A stretch of 64,000 bases of DNA from Flavihumibacter sp. UBA7668 (GTDB taxonomy: Bacteria > Bacteroidota > Bacteroidia > Chitinophagales > Chitinophagaceae), in NCBI RefSeq assembly GCF_002483205.1, contig NZ_DLHM01000004.1, positions 776,962 to 840,961 on the forward strand, given 5' to 3'. Below, piece after piece: positions 8,574-17,227 of the stretch; position 1 is the stretch's first letter, and every line of letters begins with the position of its first letter. Under the pieces are notes generated by a model. The model did no database searches, had not been told where the DNA came from, and saw nothing but the letters and a program-made list of their open reading frames with translations. Made by a program: the position numbers and the translations under genes.

Positions 8574-9428
8574 TTACTTCTCGGATTGGATTAACATATT
8601 ATCAATAAGCCGGACTTCACCCAGATAAGCTGCAGCCAGTGTTACCAGCTGTTCCATCCCATCCCAGTTCTCTTTGAGTTCCAGCGTCCGGGCATTGGCC
8701 AGGGCTATATAATCCACTTTAAAACCAGCCAGTTCCAGTTTTTGTTTGGAGGATTCCAGCAAACTGGAAAGTGGACCGGGTTGAATGGTTGCCTGAATAT
8801 TTTTCAATACATCAGAAATGGTAAACGCGGTTTGCCGCTGCGATAGAGAGAGACGGGCATTTCGACTGCTCATCGCCAGGCCATCCGGTTCACGAAGGGT
8901 GGCACAGGTATGCAGACGGGTATTAATGCCGGTTAGCTGGAGCAGGCGGCCTACAACCATACACTGTTGATAGTCTTTTTGTCCCATATAAAGATTCTCC
9001 GCCTGAACTATGTCCAGTAAACGATGCATTACCTGACAAACGCCCTGAAAATGCCCCGGCCGGTACTGTCCCTCCAGAATGGTTTCCAGAAAACCGATAT
9101 CATAGGTTGGTAAATTGCGGGTACCATTTGGGTAAATTTCAAGAACTGACGGTAAAAATAAGAGATCTACTCCTTCCTGTTCCAACAATTCAATATCTTT
9201 TTCCAGTGTAATTGGATATTTTTCGAAATCAGCCGGATCATTGAATTGGGTGGGATTCACAAATATGCTGCAAATAACATGGGAGTTCTCTTTGCCGGCA
9301 GTTTCCAAAAGAGATAGATGCCCCTTGTGCAAAGCTCCCATTGTAGGAACAAAACCAATGCTGCCGCCTTCCTGCCGGATGGACTGAAGATATTGCTGAA
9401 GGCTGGCTGCCTGCTTAAAAAGGATCAT
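8574..9428 (-). CDS. panC: Pantothenate synthetase (pantoate-beta-alanine ligase)
   Basis: A 284-residue ATP-dependent ligase joining pantoate and beta-alanine to give pantothenate. The nucleotide-binding motif PTMGALHKGH (HxGH at residues 34-37) and the later MSSRN motif are intact, and the length is standard. It heads the minus-strand operon with panD, the flippase and rfaE2. It is transcribed divergently from the glycogen-synthase-like gene, a common neighbour of panC in Bacteroidota. Confidence 0.96.
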   Translation of the reverse strand: MILFKQAASLQQYLQSIRQEGGSIGFVPTMGALHKGHLSLLETAGKENSHVICSIFVNPTQFNDPADFEKYPITLEKDIELLEQEGVDLLFLPSVLEIYPNGTRNLPTYDIGFLETILEGQYRPGHFQGVCQVMHRLLDIVQAENLYMGQKDYQQCMVVGRLLQLTGINTRLHTCATLREPDGLAMSSRNARLSLSQRQTAFTISDVLKNIQATIQPGPLSSLLESSKQKLELAGFKVDYIALANARTLELKENWDGMEQLVTLAAAYLGEVRLIDNMLIQSEK

Positions 9429-9456
9429 GTATTGCGGGTTTTAGGCGGAAAAATAC

Positions 9457-9464
9457 TACCTTTG
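9457..9464 (+). promoter_or_regulatory. Bacteroidota -7 box (TACCTTTG) upstream of the glycogen-synthase-like gene
   Basis: TACCTTTG matches the Bacteroidota TAnnTTTG element and lies 53 bases before the start codon in the divergent panC/glycogen-synthase gap. A TTG at 9432-9434 is 22 bases upstream, slightly farther than the usual spacing, so the -33 assignment is weak. Confidence 0.5.
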
Positions 9465-9516
9465 CACACTATTTGAACGAAAAAACAGAAGGTTTTCACC
9501 AATAGTAACCGATCAA

Positions 9517-10329
9517 ATGTCAACAAAGAAAAGAATTTTATTCATTGCTAACGAAATGTCGCCGTACCTGGAGCTGACAGAATTTTCAGAGATTGTGAAC
9601 AGACTGGCGATCAAATCGAACGACAATGGTTTCGAAGTACGTTGTATAATGCCGAGGTTTGGCACGATCAATGAACGTCGTCATCGGTTACACGAAGTGG
9701 TTCGGCTGTCGGGGATCAATGTATCAGTTGATAACGATGATTTTCCTCTTCAGATCAAAGTTGCTTCTTTACCAAATGCCCGCTTACAGGTTTATTTTCT
9801 CGATAATGAAGATCTGTTCAAACGGAAATTTGTTTTTCATGATGAAAAGGAAGAATGGTTTGAAGACAATAGCCTTCGCACCATTTTCTTTTGTAAGGGG
9901 GCTTTAGAAACCGTTAAGAAATTTGGTTGGCCTCCGGATATCATTCATTGTAGCGGCTGGATGAGTGGATTGATTCCGCTCTATCTGAAAACGGCCTACA
10001 AAAAAGAGCCGGTTTTCAGTCACAGTAAGGTAGTTTATACCATCGGCCAGAATACATTTAAAGAAAATATGGGTGATGAGTTCCTGAAACAAGCTGCCAT
10101 TCATGCCAATATCAAGGAGAAGGATATGGAGCCGTTTAAGGACGGTAACAATTCTGCGCTGTTCAAAGGAGGAGCAACTTATGCGGATGCGGTAACTTTT
10201 GGCGCTGAAAAAGTGGAGAAGAAACTGGCCGAAGAGTTTGCGAAAGCCAAGGGTAAAAAAATACTGGCATACAATGCGGAGTCTGATTTAACAGACTATT
10301 TACAACTGTATACCGACCTTGCCAAGTAA
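9517..10329 (+). CDS. Single-domain glycogen/starch synthase-like protein (GT5 N-terminal half only)
   Basis: A 270-residue protein resembling only the N-terminal Rossmann domain of glycogen synthase: the RILFIANEMSPYLEL start, DIIHCSGWMSGLIPLYLK (family DIIHaHDW..) and a VVYTIGQNTF segment. A full enzyme is about 480 residues. The C-terminal ADP-glucose-binding half is absent, and the canonical KxGGLxDV loop near the N-terminus is replaced by ELTEFSEIV. It is therefore probably not an ordinary glycogen synthase. Comparable short proteins next to panC are known in Bacteroidota; their role is unclear. Confidence 0.8.
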   Translation: MSTKKRILFIANEMSPYLELTEFSEIVNRLAIKSNDNGFEVRCIMPRFGTINERRHRLHEVVRLSGINVSVDNDDFPLQIKVASLPNARLQVYFLDNEDLFKRKFVFHDEKEEWFEDNSLRTIFFCKGALETVKKFGWPPDIIHCSGWMSGLIPLYLKTAYKKEPVFSHSKVVYTIGQNTFKENMGDEFLKQAAIHANIKEKDMEPFKDGNNSALFKGGATYADAVTFGAEKVEKKLAEEFAKAKGKKILAYNAESDLTDYLQLYTDLAK

Positions 10330-10373
10330 GCGTTGGCCTCCCAACTATTAAAGACTAATTAACCGGTTTGTTT

Positions 10374-11822
10374 GTGAAGAAACTTCTGTATAGCCTTTCC
10401 TTTGTAATCGCTACTGTACTTCTTATTGAGTCCTGTACCAAAATCCGAACAACGCAATTGGGTGGCGGATTGATACCAGCGGTAGATAATGTCAATGTTT
10501 TTGATACTACATTGGAAGTGATTACCACTGCATTTGAAATGCCGGATAGTACCCGCATCGCTTCAGGATCTTTGCATGCATTCGGACTGATGGAAGATCC
10601 CATTTTCGGTAAAACCACAGCGGAAATCTACCTGCAACTTGAACCTTCCAATTTTAAAGGTTATCCATTCGGATCATCGCCGGACAGTATAATCGGGCTT
10701 GATTCTGTTATCCTTTCCCTTCGTTACAGCTCGGTGTATGGTGATACTAACTCCGTCCAGTCCTTTAAAGTGTATGAAATTGATCAGACGGCTCCCTTTA
10801 CTGATACCTCTACAGGTTACCTGATTAGTCATCCGCCTTTTCAGCTGGCACAGCAAATAGGAGAAAAGCTGAATGTGCCTTATACTGCGCTAAACGACAG
10901 TTTAACCTATATAAGAGTTAAGGACACTATCAGAACGGTAAATGAGCTTCGTATTCCCTTGACAAATGAATTTGGAATGAAGTTGATTAATATCGATACG
11001 GCGGCATACAAATACCAAAGTGATTCCATTTTCGAAACCAAATTCAGGGGACTCGCCATTGTGCCGGACGGAGGTTCTGCTATCAAAAAAGGGCTGGCCT
11101 ATTTCAATATTGCAGATGCAGAGGGTACAAAAATTTCTTTCCACTATCGTAGAACCAGAAATGCAGTTGCGGACACAACCATTACAACATTTGTATTTAA
11201 TTCTTCCGATACAGCCTATGCTAACAGAGGGAATGCCAATATAATCCATCGTGCTATTTCCGGCACTCCCTATGAAACCGCCCTGATGAATGGTGCAGTG
11301 AATCAGCAGGAACTTTATTTACAAAGTACGCCCGGATCCTACAGTTTGCTGAAGATTCCCGGATTACAGGAATTGAATAACAGAGTGATTTATAAAGCAG
11401 CACTGATTATGGAAACACTGGAGGGAAATGAGGAAGCTACTTACCCGGCTCCGGGTTTACTCTTCCTGGATGCAGTGGATAGTGCAAACTTCCGATATCT
11501 GACCATACCAAACTCATGGGTTTTCCTTCAGAATAACAGACCCTTATTCTATGATCCGGCAACTTTTGGCGGATTCCTGAATAATAACCGAATTGAATTT
11601 GACCTTTCCTCTTACGTTCAGGGGATAGTTACCCGGAAAGAAAAATCTTTTGCACTGCGTGTATATGCTCCTTATTCTACCAGACCTGTCCTTTCCCCGT
11701 CCAGTACCAATCAGACAGAATTGCAAATCAGCAATAGGATTGCCGCAGGCAGGGTGGTGGTAGGTGGAGGTGCTCATCCCACCAAAAAGTTGAGGCTTTA
11801 CCTTGTTTATTCCAAGTTGTAA
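10374..11822 (+). CDS. DUF4270 family lipoprotein
   Basis: About 482 residues starting at GTG 10374 (MKKLLYSLSF). This is preferred to the TTG at 10368 because it gives a standard lipoprotein signal peptide ending in a lipobox at IESC. The body has the DUF4270 pattern: an early GGGLIPAVDNV segment, repeated DSVILSLRY-like beta stretches, and a C-terminal KKLRLYLVYSK end. Likely anchored in the outer or inner membrane; function unknown. The next gene is metK, 47 bases on. Confidence 0.82.
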   Translation: MKKLLYSLSFVIATVLLIESCTKIRTTQLGGGLIPAVDNVNVFDTTLEVITTAFEMPDSTRIASGSLHAFGLMEDPIFGKTTAEIYLQLEPSNFKGYPFGSSPDSIIGLDSVILSLRYSSVYGDTNSVQSFKVYEIDQTAPFTDTSTGYLISHPPFQLAQQIGEKLNVPYTALNDSLTYIRVKDTIRTVNELRIPLTNEFGMKLINIDTAAYKYQSDSIFETKFRGLAIVPDGGSAIKKGLAYFNIADAEGTKISFHYRRTRNAVADTTITTFVFNSSDTAYANRGNANIIHRAISGTPYETALMNGAVNQQELYLQSTPGSYSLLKIPGLQELNNRVIYKAALIMETLEGNEEATYPAPGLLFLDAVDSANFRYLTIPNSWVFLQNNRPLFYDPATFGGFLNNNRIEFDLSSYVQGIVTRKEKSFALRVYAPYSTRPVLSPSSTNQTELQISNRIAAGRVVVGGGAHPTKKLRLYLVYSKL

Positions 11823-11834
11823 TGGTTTGACGGT

Positions 11835-11842
11835 TATATTTG
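11835..11842 (+). promoter_or_regulatory. Bacteroidota -7 box (TATATTTG) upstream of metK
   Basis: TATATTTG fits TAnnTTTG and lies 27 bases before the metK start, a normal distance. The nearest TTG upstream (11817-11819) is only 15 bases away, so only the -7 element is claimed. Confidence 0.5.
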
Positions 11843-11869
11843 CTCCGAATTTTTTAAATAAGTAATTCC

Positions 11870-13123
11870 ATGCCGTATTTATTCACTTCTGAAAGTGTAT
11901 CTGAAGGACATCCTGATAAAGTGGCCGATCAGATTTCTGATGCCCTGATTGATAATTTCCTGGCTTTTGATCCACAATCAAAAGTGGCTTGTGAAACCCT
12001 GGTAACAACCGGACAGGTTGTATTAGCCGGTGAGGTGAAATCAAAAGCCTATCTGGATGTTCAGGAGATTGCACGTGGGGTGATCCGGAAAATCGGCTAT
12101 ACCAGAAGCGAATACATGTTTGAAGCCAATTCCTGTGGGGTGTTTTCTGCCATTCATGAACAATCTCCGGATATTAATCAGGGGGTGGATCGCAAGAAAA
12201 AAGAAGAACAGGGTGCAGGTGATCAGGGAATGATGTTTGGCTATGCCACCAATGAAACAGAAGATTACATGCCCCTGGCATTGGATCTGGCGCATAAACT
12301 ACTGCAGGAACTGGCTGCGCTTCGCCGGGAGAATAAACAAATTAAGTACCTGCGTCCGGATGCGAAAAGCCAGGTGACGCTGGAATACGATGATAACAAC
12401 AAACCTGTTCGCATTGATGCAATTGTAATCTCCACCCAACACGATGATTTTGATTCGGAAGCCAAAATGCTGGCCAAGATCAAAAAAGACATGATTGAGA
12501 TTCTGATACCCCGCATCAAATCAAAATATAAAAAGTACGCCAAACTTTTCAATGATAAAATCAAGTACCATATCAATCCAACCGGTAAGTTTGTGATTGG
12601 CGGTCCGCATGGTGATACCGGTTTAACAGGCCGTAAAATCATCGTGGATACCTATGGTGGAAAAGGAGCACATGGTGGTGGTGCGTTCAGTGGGAAAGAT
12701 CCTTCCAAAGTTGACCGGTCTGCGGCCTATGCCACCCGTCATATTGCCAAGAACCTGGTAGCAGCCGGACTTTGTGAAGAAGTACTGGTGCAGGTTTCTT
12801 ATGCTATTGGAGTTGCCCAGCCAATGGGGATTTATATCAATACCTATGGCACGGCAAAAGTGGATTTGACCGATGGTGAAATTGCCAAAAAAGTAGAAGG
12901 CATATTTGATATGCGCCCTTATTTCATTGAGCAGCGATTGAAATTACGTTCTCCTATTTATAGTGAAACTGCTGCATATGGCCATATGGGGCGTAAGTCG
13001 GAAATCGTGGAGAAAGAATTCAAATCGCCCGATGGTAAGGTAATCAGGAAGAAAGTGGAGCTTTTTACCTGGGAAAAGCTGGATTATGTTTCCAAAGTCA
13101 AAAAAGCCTTTGGTCTGAAATAA
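11870..13123 (+). CDS. metK: S-adenosylmethionine synthetase
   Basis: A 417-residue cytoplasmic enzyme making S-adenosylmethionine from methionine and ATP. Family motifs are complete: TSESVSEGHPDK at the N-terminus (ATP/metal binding), GAGDQGMMFGYA, FVIGGPHGDTGLTGRKI and GGGAFSGKDPSKVDRS. The length is in the range of the longer Bacteroidota form. It has its own -7 box at 11835 and a strong terminator right after the stop, so it is probably a single-gene unit. Confidence 0.97.
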   Translation: MPYLFTSESVSEGHPDKVADQISDALIDNFLAFDPQSKVACETLVTTGQVVLAGEVKSKAYLDVQEIARGVIRKIGYTRSEYMFEANSCGVFSAIHEQSPDINQGVDRKKKEEQGAGDQGMMFGYATNETEDYMPLALDLAHKLLQELAALRRENKQIKYLRPDAKSQVTLEYDDNNKPVRIDAIVISTQHDDFDSEAKMLAKIKKDMIEILIPRIKSKYKKYAKLFNDKIKYHINPTGKFVIGGPHGDTGLTGRKIIVDTYGGKGAHGGGAFSGKDPSKVDRSAAYATRHIAKNLVAAGLCEEVLVQVSYAIGVAQPMGIYINTYGTAKVDLTDGEIAKKVEGIFDMRPYFIEQRLKLRSPIYSETAAYGHMGRKSEIVEKEFKSPDGKVIRKKVELFTWEKLDYVSKVKKAFGLK

Positions 13124-13129
13124 TAAGCA

Positions 13130-13152
13130 AGCCACCTTCGGGTGGCTTTTTA
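13130..13152 (+). terminator. Intrinsic terminator after metK
   Basis: A 7-bp stem AGCCACC / GGTGGCT closed by a TTCG tetraloop, followed by a T-rich run, six bases after the metK stop codon. Confidence 0.9.
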
Positions 13153-13154
13153 AT

Positions 13155-13162
13155 TAACTTTG
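13155..13162 (+). promoter_or_regulatory. -7-like box (TAACTTTG) abutting the rlmB start
   Basis: TAACTTTG matches TAnnTTTG but ends one base before the rlmB ATG. If it is the real promoter, the transcript would begin at or just past the ATG, so either the message is leaderless or the element is a chance match. Confidence 0.3.
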
Positions 13163-13163
13163 C

Positions 13164-13943
13164 ATGATGAAATCATTTCGTTCTCAGCCACAAAACCGGC
13201 CGAAAAAATCAAGCCTTGTAATCGGAAAATCCAAACTGCTGACTGCCCTTAAAGAGGGCAAGCAACTGGAGCGGATTTATCTGATGCAAACACTGCACGG
13301 TCCGGAAGTGGATGAAATCAAAAAACTGGCAGCCGCCCAACAGGTACCCATCAATAAAGTACCGGTTGAAAAGCTGAATGGCTTTAATATAACTGATCAT
13401 GAAGGCTGCGTTGGATTAATCGCTAAAATTCAATACCAGGATTTGCAGGATACCATCAGCTTTATTGTTGAAAAAGGGGAAACACCCTTGTTGCTTATAC
13501 TGGATGGTATTACCGATATACGGAATATAGGTGCGATTGCGAGAACTGCCCTTTGTTGTGGCGTCCAGGCCATCATTATACCAGATAAAGGAGTAGGAGC
13601 ATTAAATGAAGATGCCATCCAAACTTCGGCCGGCGCCCTGGAAAAAATTGCTGTATGCCGGGTTAACAGTTTGATGAAGGCCGTTGATACCCTTCATTTG
13701 AATGGAATTGGTGTGTATGCCAGTGAGATGACGGCCACCGGTTTGGTGTACGACTGTGATTTCAAACAACCCGTAGCTGTTATCATGGGAAGCGAGGATA
13801 AGGGAATTTATCCGGCCTTAATGAAAATTGCCGATGGTGTTTTCCGCATACCCATGCTGGCTGGATTTGAATCACTCAATGTATCGGTTGCTACCGGAAT
13901 GATCCTGTATGAAGCCCAGCGGCAGCGAACCCGCCCGAATTGA
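13164..13943 (+). CDS. rlmB: 23S rRNA 2'-O-ribose methyltransferase, SpoU/TrmH family
   Basis: A 259-residue knotted methyltransferase using S-adenosylmethionine, likely acting on 23S rRNA G2251. The N-terminal substrate-binding domain covers about residues 12-90 (SSLVIGKSKLLTALKEGKQL). The SPOUT domain follows, with LILDGITDIRNIGAIARTA, VIMGSEDKGI and FRIPMLAGFESLNVSVA motifs intact. The start is the first of two adjacent ATG codons. It leads a tight run: the next gene starts 35 bases after the stop. Confidence 0.88.
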   Translation: MMKSFRSQPQNRPKKSSLVIGKSKLLTALKEGKQLERIYLMQTLHGPEVDEIKKLAAAQQVPINKVPVEKLNGFNITDHEGCVGLIAKIQYQDLQDTISFIVEKGETPLLLILDGITDIRNIGAIARTALCCGVQAIIIPDKGVGALNEDAIQTSAGALEKIAVCRVNSLMKAVDTLHLNGIGVYASEMTATGLVYDCDFKQPVAVIMGSEDKGIYPALMKIADGVFRIPMLAGFESLNVSVATGMILYEAQRQRTRPN

Positions 13944-13978
13944 TTAAAAAAAGCGAATTTAGCGTACTATACTTGTCT

Positions 13979-14854
13979 ATGTCCAACAATCAAACCTTGC
14001 AATTAATCGAGTGCCCGAGAGATGCCATGCAGGGATGGCCGCAACTGATTCCGGCTTTCCAGAAAGTGGCTTATATCAATGCATTGTTGCATGTGGGATT
14101 TCATACAATTGATTTTGGCAGCTTTGTTTCACCGAAGGCCATTCCACAAATGGCCGATACTAAAGAGGTGCTGGAAGCTCTGGACCTGAGTGCCACCAAA
14201 TCGGGATTGCTGGGTATTGTTGCCAACACAAGAGGAGCAACGGATGCTGCTTCTTATGATAGTATACGTTCCATTGGATTTCCTTTTTCTGTTTCAGAAA
14301 CCTTTCAGCGTCGAAATACCAATAGCACCATCAAACATTCCTTTCAAACGGTGGAAGAAATTCAGGCTATCTGCCATCAGAAAGGGAAAGAACTGGTCAT
14401 TTATCTTTCCATGGGATTTGGCAATCCTTTTGATGACCCCTGGTCGGAGGACCTGGTCATTGGCTGGGCAATAAAAATTGCTTCACTTGGTGTGCCCATC
14501 ATTTCTCTGGCAGATACGGTAGGATTGGCAACAGCAGAACAAATCAGCAGTTTAACGGGTCAGCTGATTAAAGAATTACCAACCGTTCAGATTGGAGTAC
14601 ATCTCCATGCAAAAGAAGAGAATCGAAGGGCAAAGCTGGAAGCAGCTTTTCAGGCCGGATGCCGTCGCTTTGACGGGGCCCTGAGAGGTATTGGCGGCTG
14701 CCCTATGGCGGGCGATACACTGGTGGGCAATATGGACACCGCATTTATTATTGAATACCTGGAATCAATGGGAATTGAAACAGGTATTCATAAAGGCGCT
14801 TTGCAAAAATCAATACTTCTGGCGAAAGAAGTATTTTCTCCGGTTGTACTATGA
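13979..14854 (+). CDS. Hydroxymethylglutaryl-CoA lyase-like enzyme
   Basis: About 291 residues of a TIM-barrel HMGL-like lyase that would cleave HMG-CoA to acetoacetate and acetyl-CoA in leucine or ketone metabolism. Visible motifs are the metal-site ECPRDAMQG near the N-terminus, DFGSFVSPKAIPQMADT, the HLHAKEENR metal ligand histidines and the catalytic cysteine loop GIGGCPMAGD. The ATG at 13979 is chosen over a TTG at 13940 that overlaps rlmB, because family proteins start close to this motif. The 3' end overlaps GSCFA by ATGA. Confidence 0.87.
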   Translation: MSNNQTLQLIECPRDAMQGWPQLIPAFQKVAYINALLHVGFHTIDFGSFVSPKAIPQMADTKEVLEALDLSATKSGLLGIVANTRGATDAASYDSIRSIGFPFSVSETFQRRNTNSTIKHSFQTVEEIQAICHQKGKELVIYLSMGFGNPFDDPWSEDLVIGWAIKIASLGVPIISLADTVGLATAEQISSLTGQLIKELPTVQIGVHLHAKEENRRAKLEAAFQAGCRRFDGALRGIGGCPMAGDTLVGNMDTAFIIEYLESMGIETGIHKGALQKSILLAKEVFSPVVL

Positions 14855-15837
14855 AATGGATGACAGATATTCAGCTGAAGGGCCCGGTACCGGGAATTGG
14901 TTATAAAGATCCGGTTTTTCTGATCGGGTCCTGTTTTACCGAACATATTGGAAATAAACTGAAGGAACTGAAATATCGTGTGATTCAGAATCCTCATGGA
15001 ATTTTATTCGATCCGATCAGCGTTTGCAATAGTCTGATCAGCTATATGGAAAGCAGGATCTATAAAGAAGAGGATCTATTCTATTACAATGAACTCTGGC
15101 AAAGCTGGACACACCATTCACGCTTTTCCGGGATGGACAAGGTGCAGGTGTTAGAGGGAATGAATGCATCGAGGCAGGAAGGAACGGATTTTCTGAAAAG
15201 ATCCAACTGGCTGATCATTACACTTGGTTCATCTTATTGTTATAGGTTAACAGAGGGCGATATAACCGTTGCCAATTGCCATCGGGTACCAGCACCCAGG
15301 TTTCGCAAACATTTGTGTACGATTGATGAAACGGTTGCAGCCCTGGATAATACCCTGCACCGTTTATTTCGATTCAATCCTTCGCTGCAGGTAATCTTTA
15401 CCGTTAGTCCTGTTCGGCATCTGAGAGATGGTGTTGTTGAAAACAACAGGAGCAAGGCCAGGCTGCTGGAATCTGTTCATCACCTGGTTGGCAAATTCAA
15501 TAAGCTGCATTATTTTCCTGCTTATGAACTGGTGATTGACGTACTGCGCGATTATCGGTTTTATGATATAGATCTGGCACACCCCAATTATCAGGCAACC
15601 AGTTATGTGCTGGATCAGTTTAAGTTGCATTATATACAACCCGAGGCACAGGCGCTGATGGATAAAATTCAACCCATTGTGATTGCCCGTAAGCATACTG
15701 CTTTTCAACCGCAAACGCAGGCACATAAAAATTTTATTCAGAGTTTTGCACAAAAAACAAGCGACTTGCAGCAGGCATATCCCTACCTTGATTTTTCAGA
15801 AGAACTGGCTTATTTCCAATCATGCGGCAAGGGCTGA
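14851..15837 (+). CDS. GSCFA domain protein
   Basis: A 328-residue protein of the GSCFA family, named for its signature motif, seen here as LIGSCFTEHIG near residue 28. Later blocks typical of the family are NPHGILFDP, ITLGSSYCYR and VSPVRHLRDG. The family resembles SGNH hydrolases, but no substrate is established. It overlaps the upstream lyase by four bases (ATGA) and is probably co-translated. Its last 28 bases overlap the 3' end of the convergent gene. Confidence 0.88.
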   Translation: MKWMTDIQLKGPVPGIGYKDPVFLIGSCFTEHIGNKLKELKYRVIQNPHGILFDPISVCNSLISYMESRIYKEEDLFYYNELWQSWTHHSRFSGMDKVQVLEGMNASRQEGTDFLKRSNWLIITLGSSYCYRLTEGDITVANCHRVPAPRFRKHLCTIDETVAALDNTLHRLFRFNPSLQVIFTVSPVRHLRDGVVENNRSKARLLESVHHLVGKFNKLHYFPAYELVIDVLRDYRFYDIDLAHPNYQATSYVLDQFKLHYIQPEAQALMDKIQPIVIARKHTAFQPQTQAHKNFIQSFAQKTSDLQQAYPYLDFSEELAYFQSCGKG

Positions 15838-16340
15838 ACAGCTTCCATTTTCTCCAACAAAATCAACTGATTAAATGCCCGGTGCAGGTTGTGATCGGTA
15901 TCCTTCGTTTTGTAGTAAATATCCTTATTCAGATAATCGGTTGTGAAATGGATTGTCTGCAGGTAGGTAAGCAGTAAACCGGAACAGCGCAGGAGTTTTA
16001 TTTCTTTTTCTGAGAGGAGCTCAGCCGCATTTTCAAGATGGGCATGAAGAATTGAATTATAAACGGATTTATTCAGGTCTATTTTTTCCCATTCTCTGCT
16101 TTCAACGTTTTCAGTGCAGGCAGTAGTTCGCAGTGAATTGCCCAAATCGGCGAAGTGTTTTCCAGGTATTGAGTTCTGGTTCAGGAATGGCCGAAACAAT
16201 TCCAGGTACTTTTTTCTTTCACGCAAGCTGGCAATTACATGCGTTGCCTTTAACAATCGTTTGATGGGAGCCTGGACAATAGCCGCTTCCAATTCTTCCA
16301 TTATCAAATTTGGAGAAAAGTTTGGTTCAGGTACCTGCAT
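15810..16340 (-). pseudogene. C-terminal fragment of a phosphotransferase (APH/NahK-like), catalytic core missing
   Basis: 176 residues. From about residue 62 the protein lines up by eye with the C-terminal helical part of Bacteroidota aminoglycoside-phosphotransferase-like sugar kinases: HFADLGNSLRT (family LFDFGDALRT), a long helical stretch, then TTDYLNKDIYYKT and HNLHRAFNQLILLE. The catalytic HxDxxxxN loop and ATP-binding lobe are not present, and there is no room for them before miaE 12 bases upstream. It may be a decayed gene or a repurposed domain. Assignment rests on remembered family patterns. Confidence 0.55.
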
Positions 16341-16352
16341 AATTGGATGATG

Positions 16353-16967
16353 TTAATGAATTCGGTCGCCCCTTACCGTTAATTGCTGCATTATGATTGT
16401 TTCTGCTTCCAGCCATTCAGCCCAGCGTTTCCGAACAATATTTTTATCAATATAATGTTCAGCCAGTTCAATGAATAATTTGTAATGACCGGCTTCACTT
16501 TCCATAAAGCGGCGGTAGAATTTGCGGAGGTAATCATCCTGTAAACCCTCGCTCAACCGTTTAAATCGTTCGCAACTGCGGGCTTCAATCATTGCCATGG
16601 TTAGCAGGCGATCAAGAAAACGTTGATCTTCATGTCCGCCCTTATGCTGGAAATTGATAAGGTGGTTGACGTATTCATCTTTGCGCTGCTTACCGAGCGA
16701 TTCTCCTCTTTTTTCCAATTCCTGCAGAACCAGCCGAAAATGGCCCCATTCTTCGGTAACAATAGGAGCGAGTTCTTTTACGAGCAGGGATTTATCTGAG
16801 TACCGTTGAATCAATGAAATGCAGGTAGTGGCAGCTTTTTGTTCGCAATAGGCATGATCGGTTAGTATATCTCCAATCGAGATGGCTGCCAGATCCACCC
16901 ATCTGGGGTCAGTGGGTAATTGCAGTCCAAGTATATTTTTGACTTCTGATGAAATTTCTTCTTCCAT
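16353..16967 (-). CDS. miaE: tRNA-(ms2io6A)-hydroxylase, MiaE family
   Basis: About 204 residues of a ferritin-like di-iron monooxygenase that hydroxylates the isopentenyl group of ms2i6A37 in tRNA. The conserved LGLQLPTDPRWVDLA opening, ILTDHAYCEQKAAT, IVTEEWGHFRLVL, MIEARSCERF and MESEAGHYKLF carry the iron-binding Glu and His residues. The ATG at 16967 is favoured over an upstream TTG at 17009, because a TATTTTTG promoter-like box overlaps that TTG. Confidence 0.88.
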   Translation of the reverse strand: MEEEISSEVKNILGLQLPTDPRWVDLAAISIGDILTDHAYCEQKAATTCISLIQRYSDKSLLVKELAPIVTEEWGHFRLVLQELEKRGESLGKQRKDEYVNHLINFQHKGGHEDQRFLDRLLTMAMIEARSCERFKRLSEGLQDDYLRKFYRRFMESEAGHYKLFIELAEHYIDKNIVRKRWAEWLEAETIIMQQLTVRGDRIH

Positions 16968-17006
16968 ATCCCGGGCAAAATTTGATGACAGCAGGTATGC
17001 TGTCCG

Positions 17007-17014
17007 CAAAAATA
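17007..17014 (-). promoter_or_regulatory. -7-like box (TATTTTTG) upstream of miaE
   Basis: On the minus strand TATTTTTG fits TAnnTTTG. It covers the alternative TTG start of miaE, so a transcript from it would start downstream of that codon; this supports the ATG at 16967. Confidence 0.4.
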
Positions 17015-17227
17015 GGGAATGGCACTGGCTTAAGCTATCCGGTTATTTAATGAGCATCAGCATGAGTAATAACATGAATAAAAAACCCAGGAGATGTTTA
17101 GCCTTTAAAGATGATATGATTGTCCTGCTTTTCATACGTATTTGACAACAAATTCGAGACTTGGTTAGCTTAAACACTGTTAAATAGAAATTAATATTAT
17201 TTTTAGCGCATATTAACCTTGCGCTCT

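Noticed and set aside
10368..10376. TTG start for the DUF4270 lipoprotein
   Set aside because: The GTG two codons later gives a more usual MKKLL leader.
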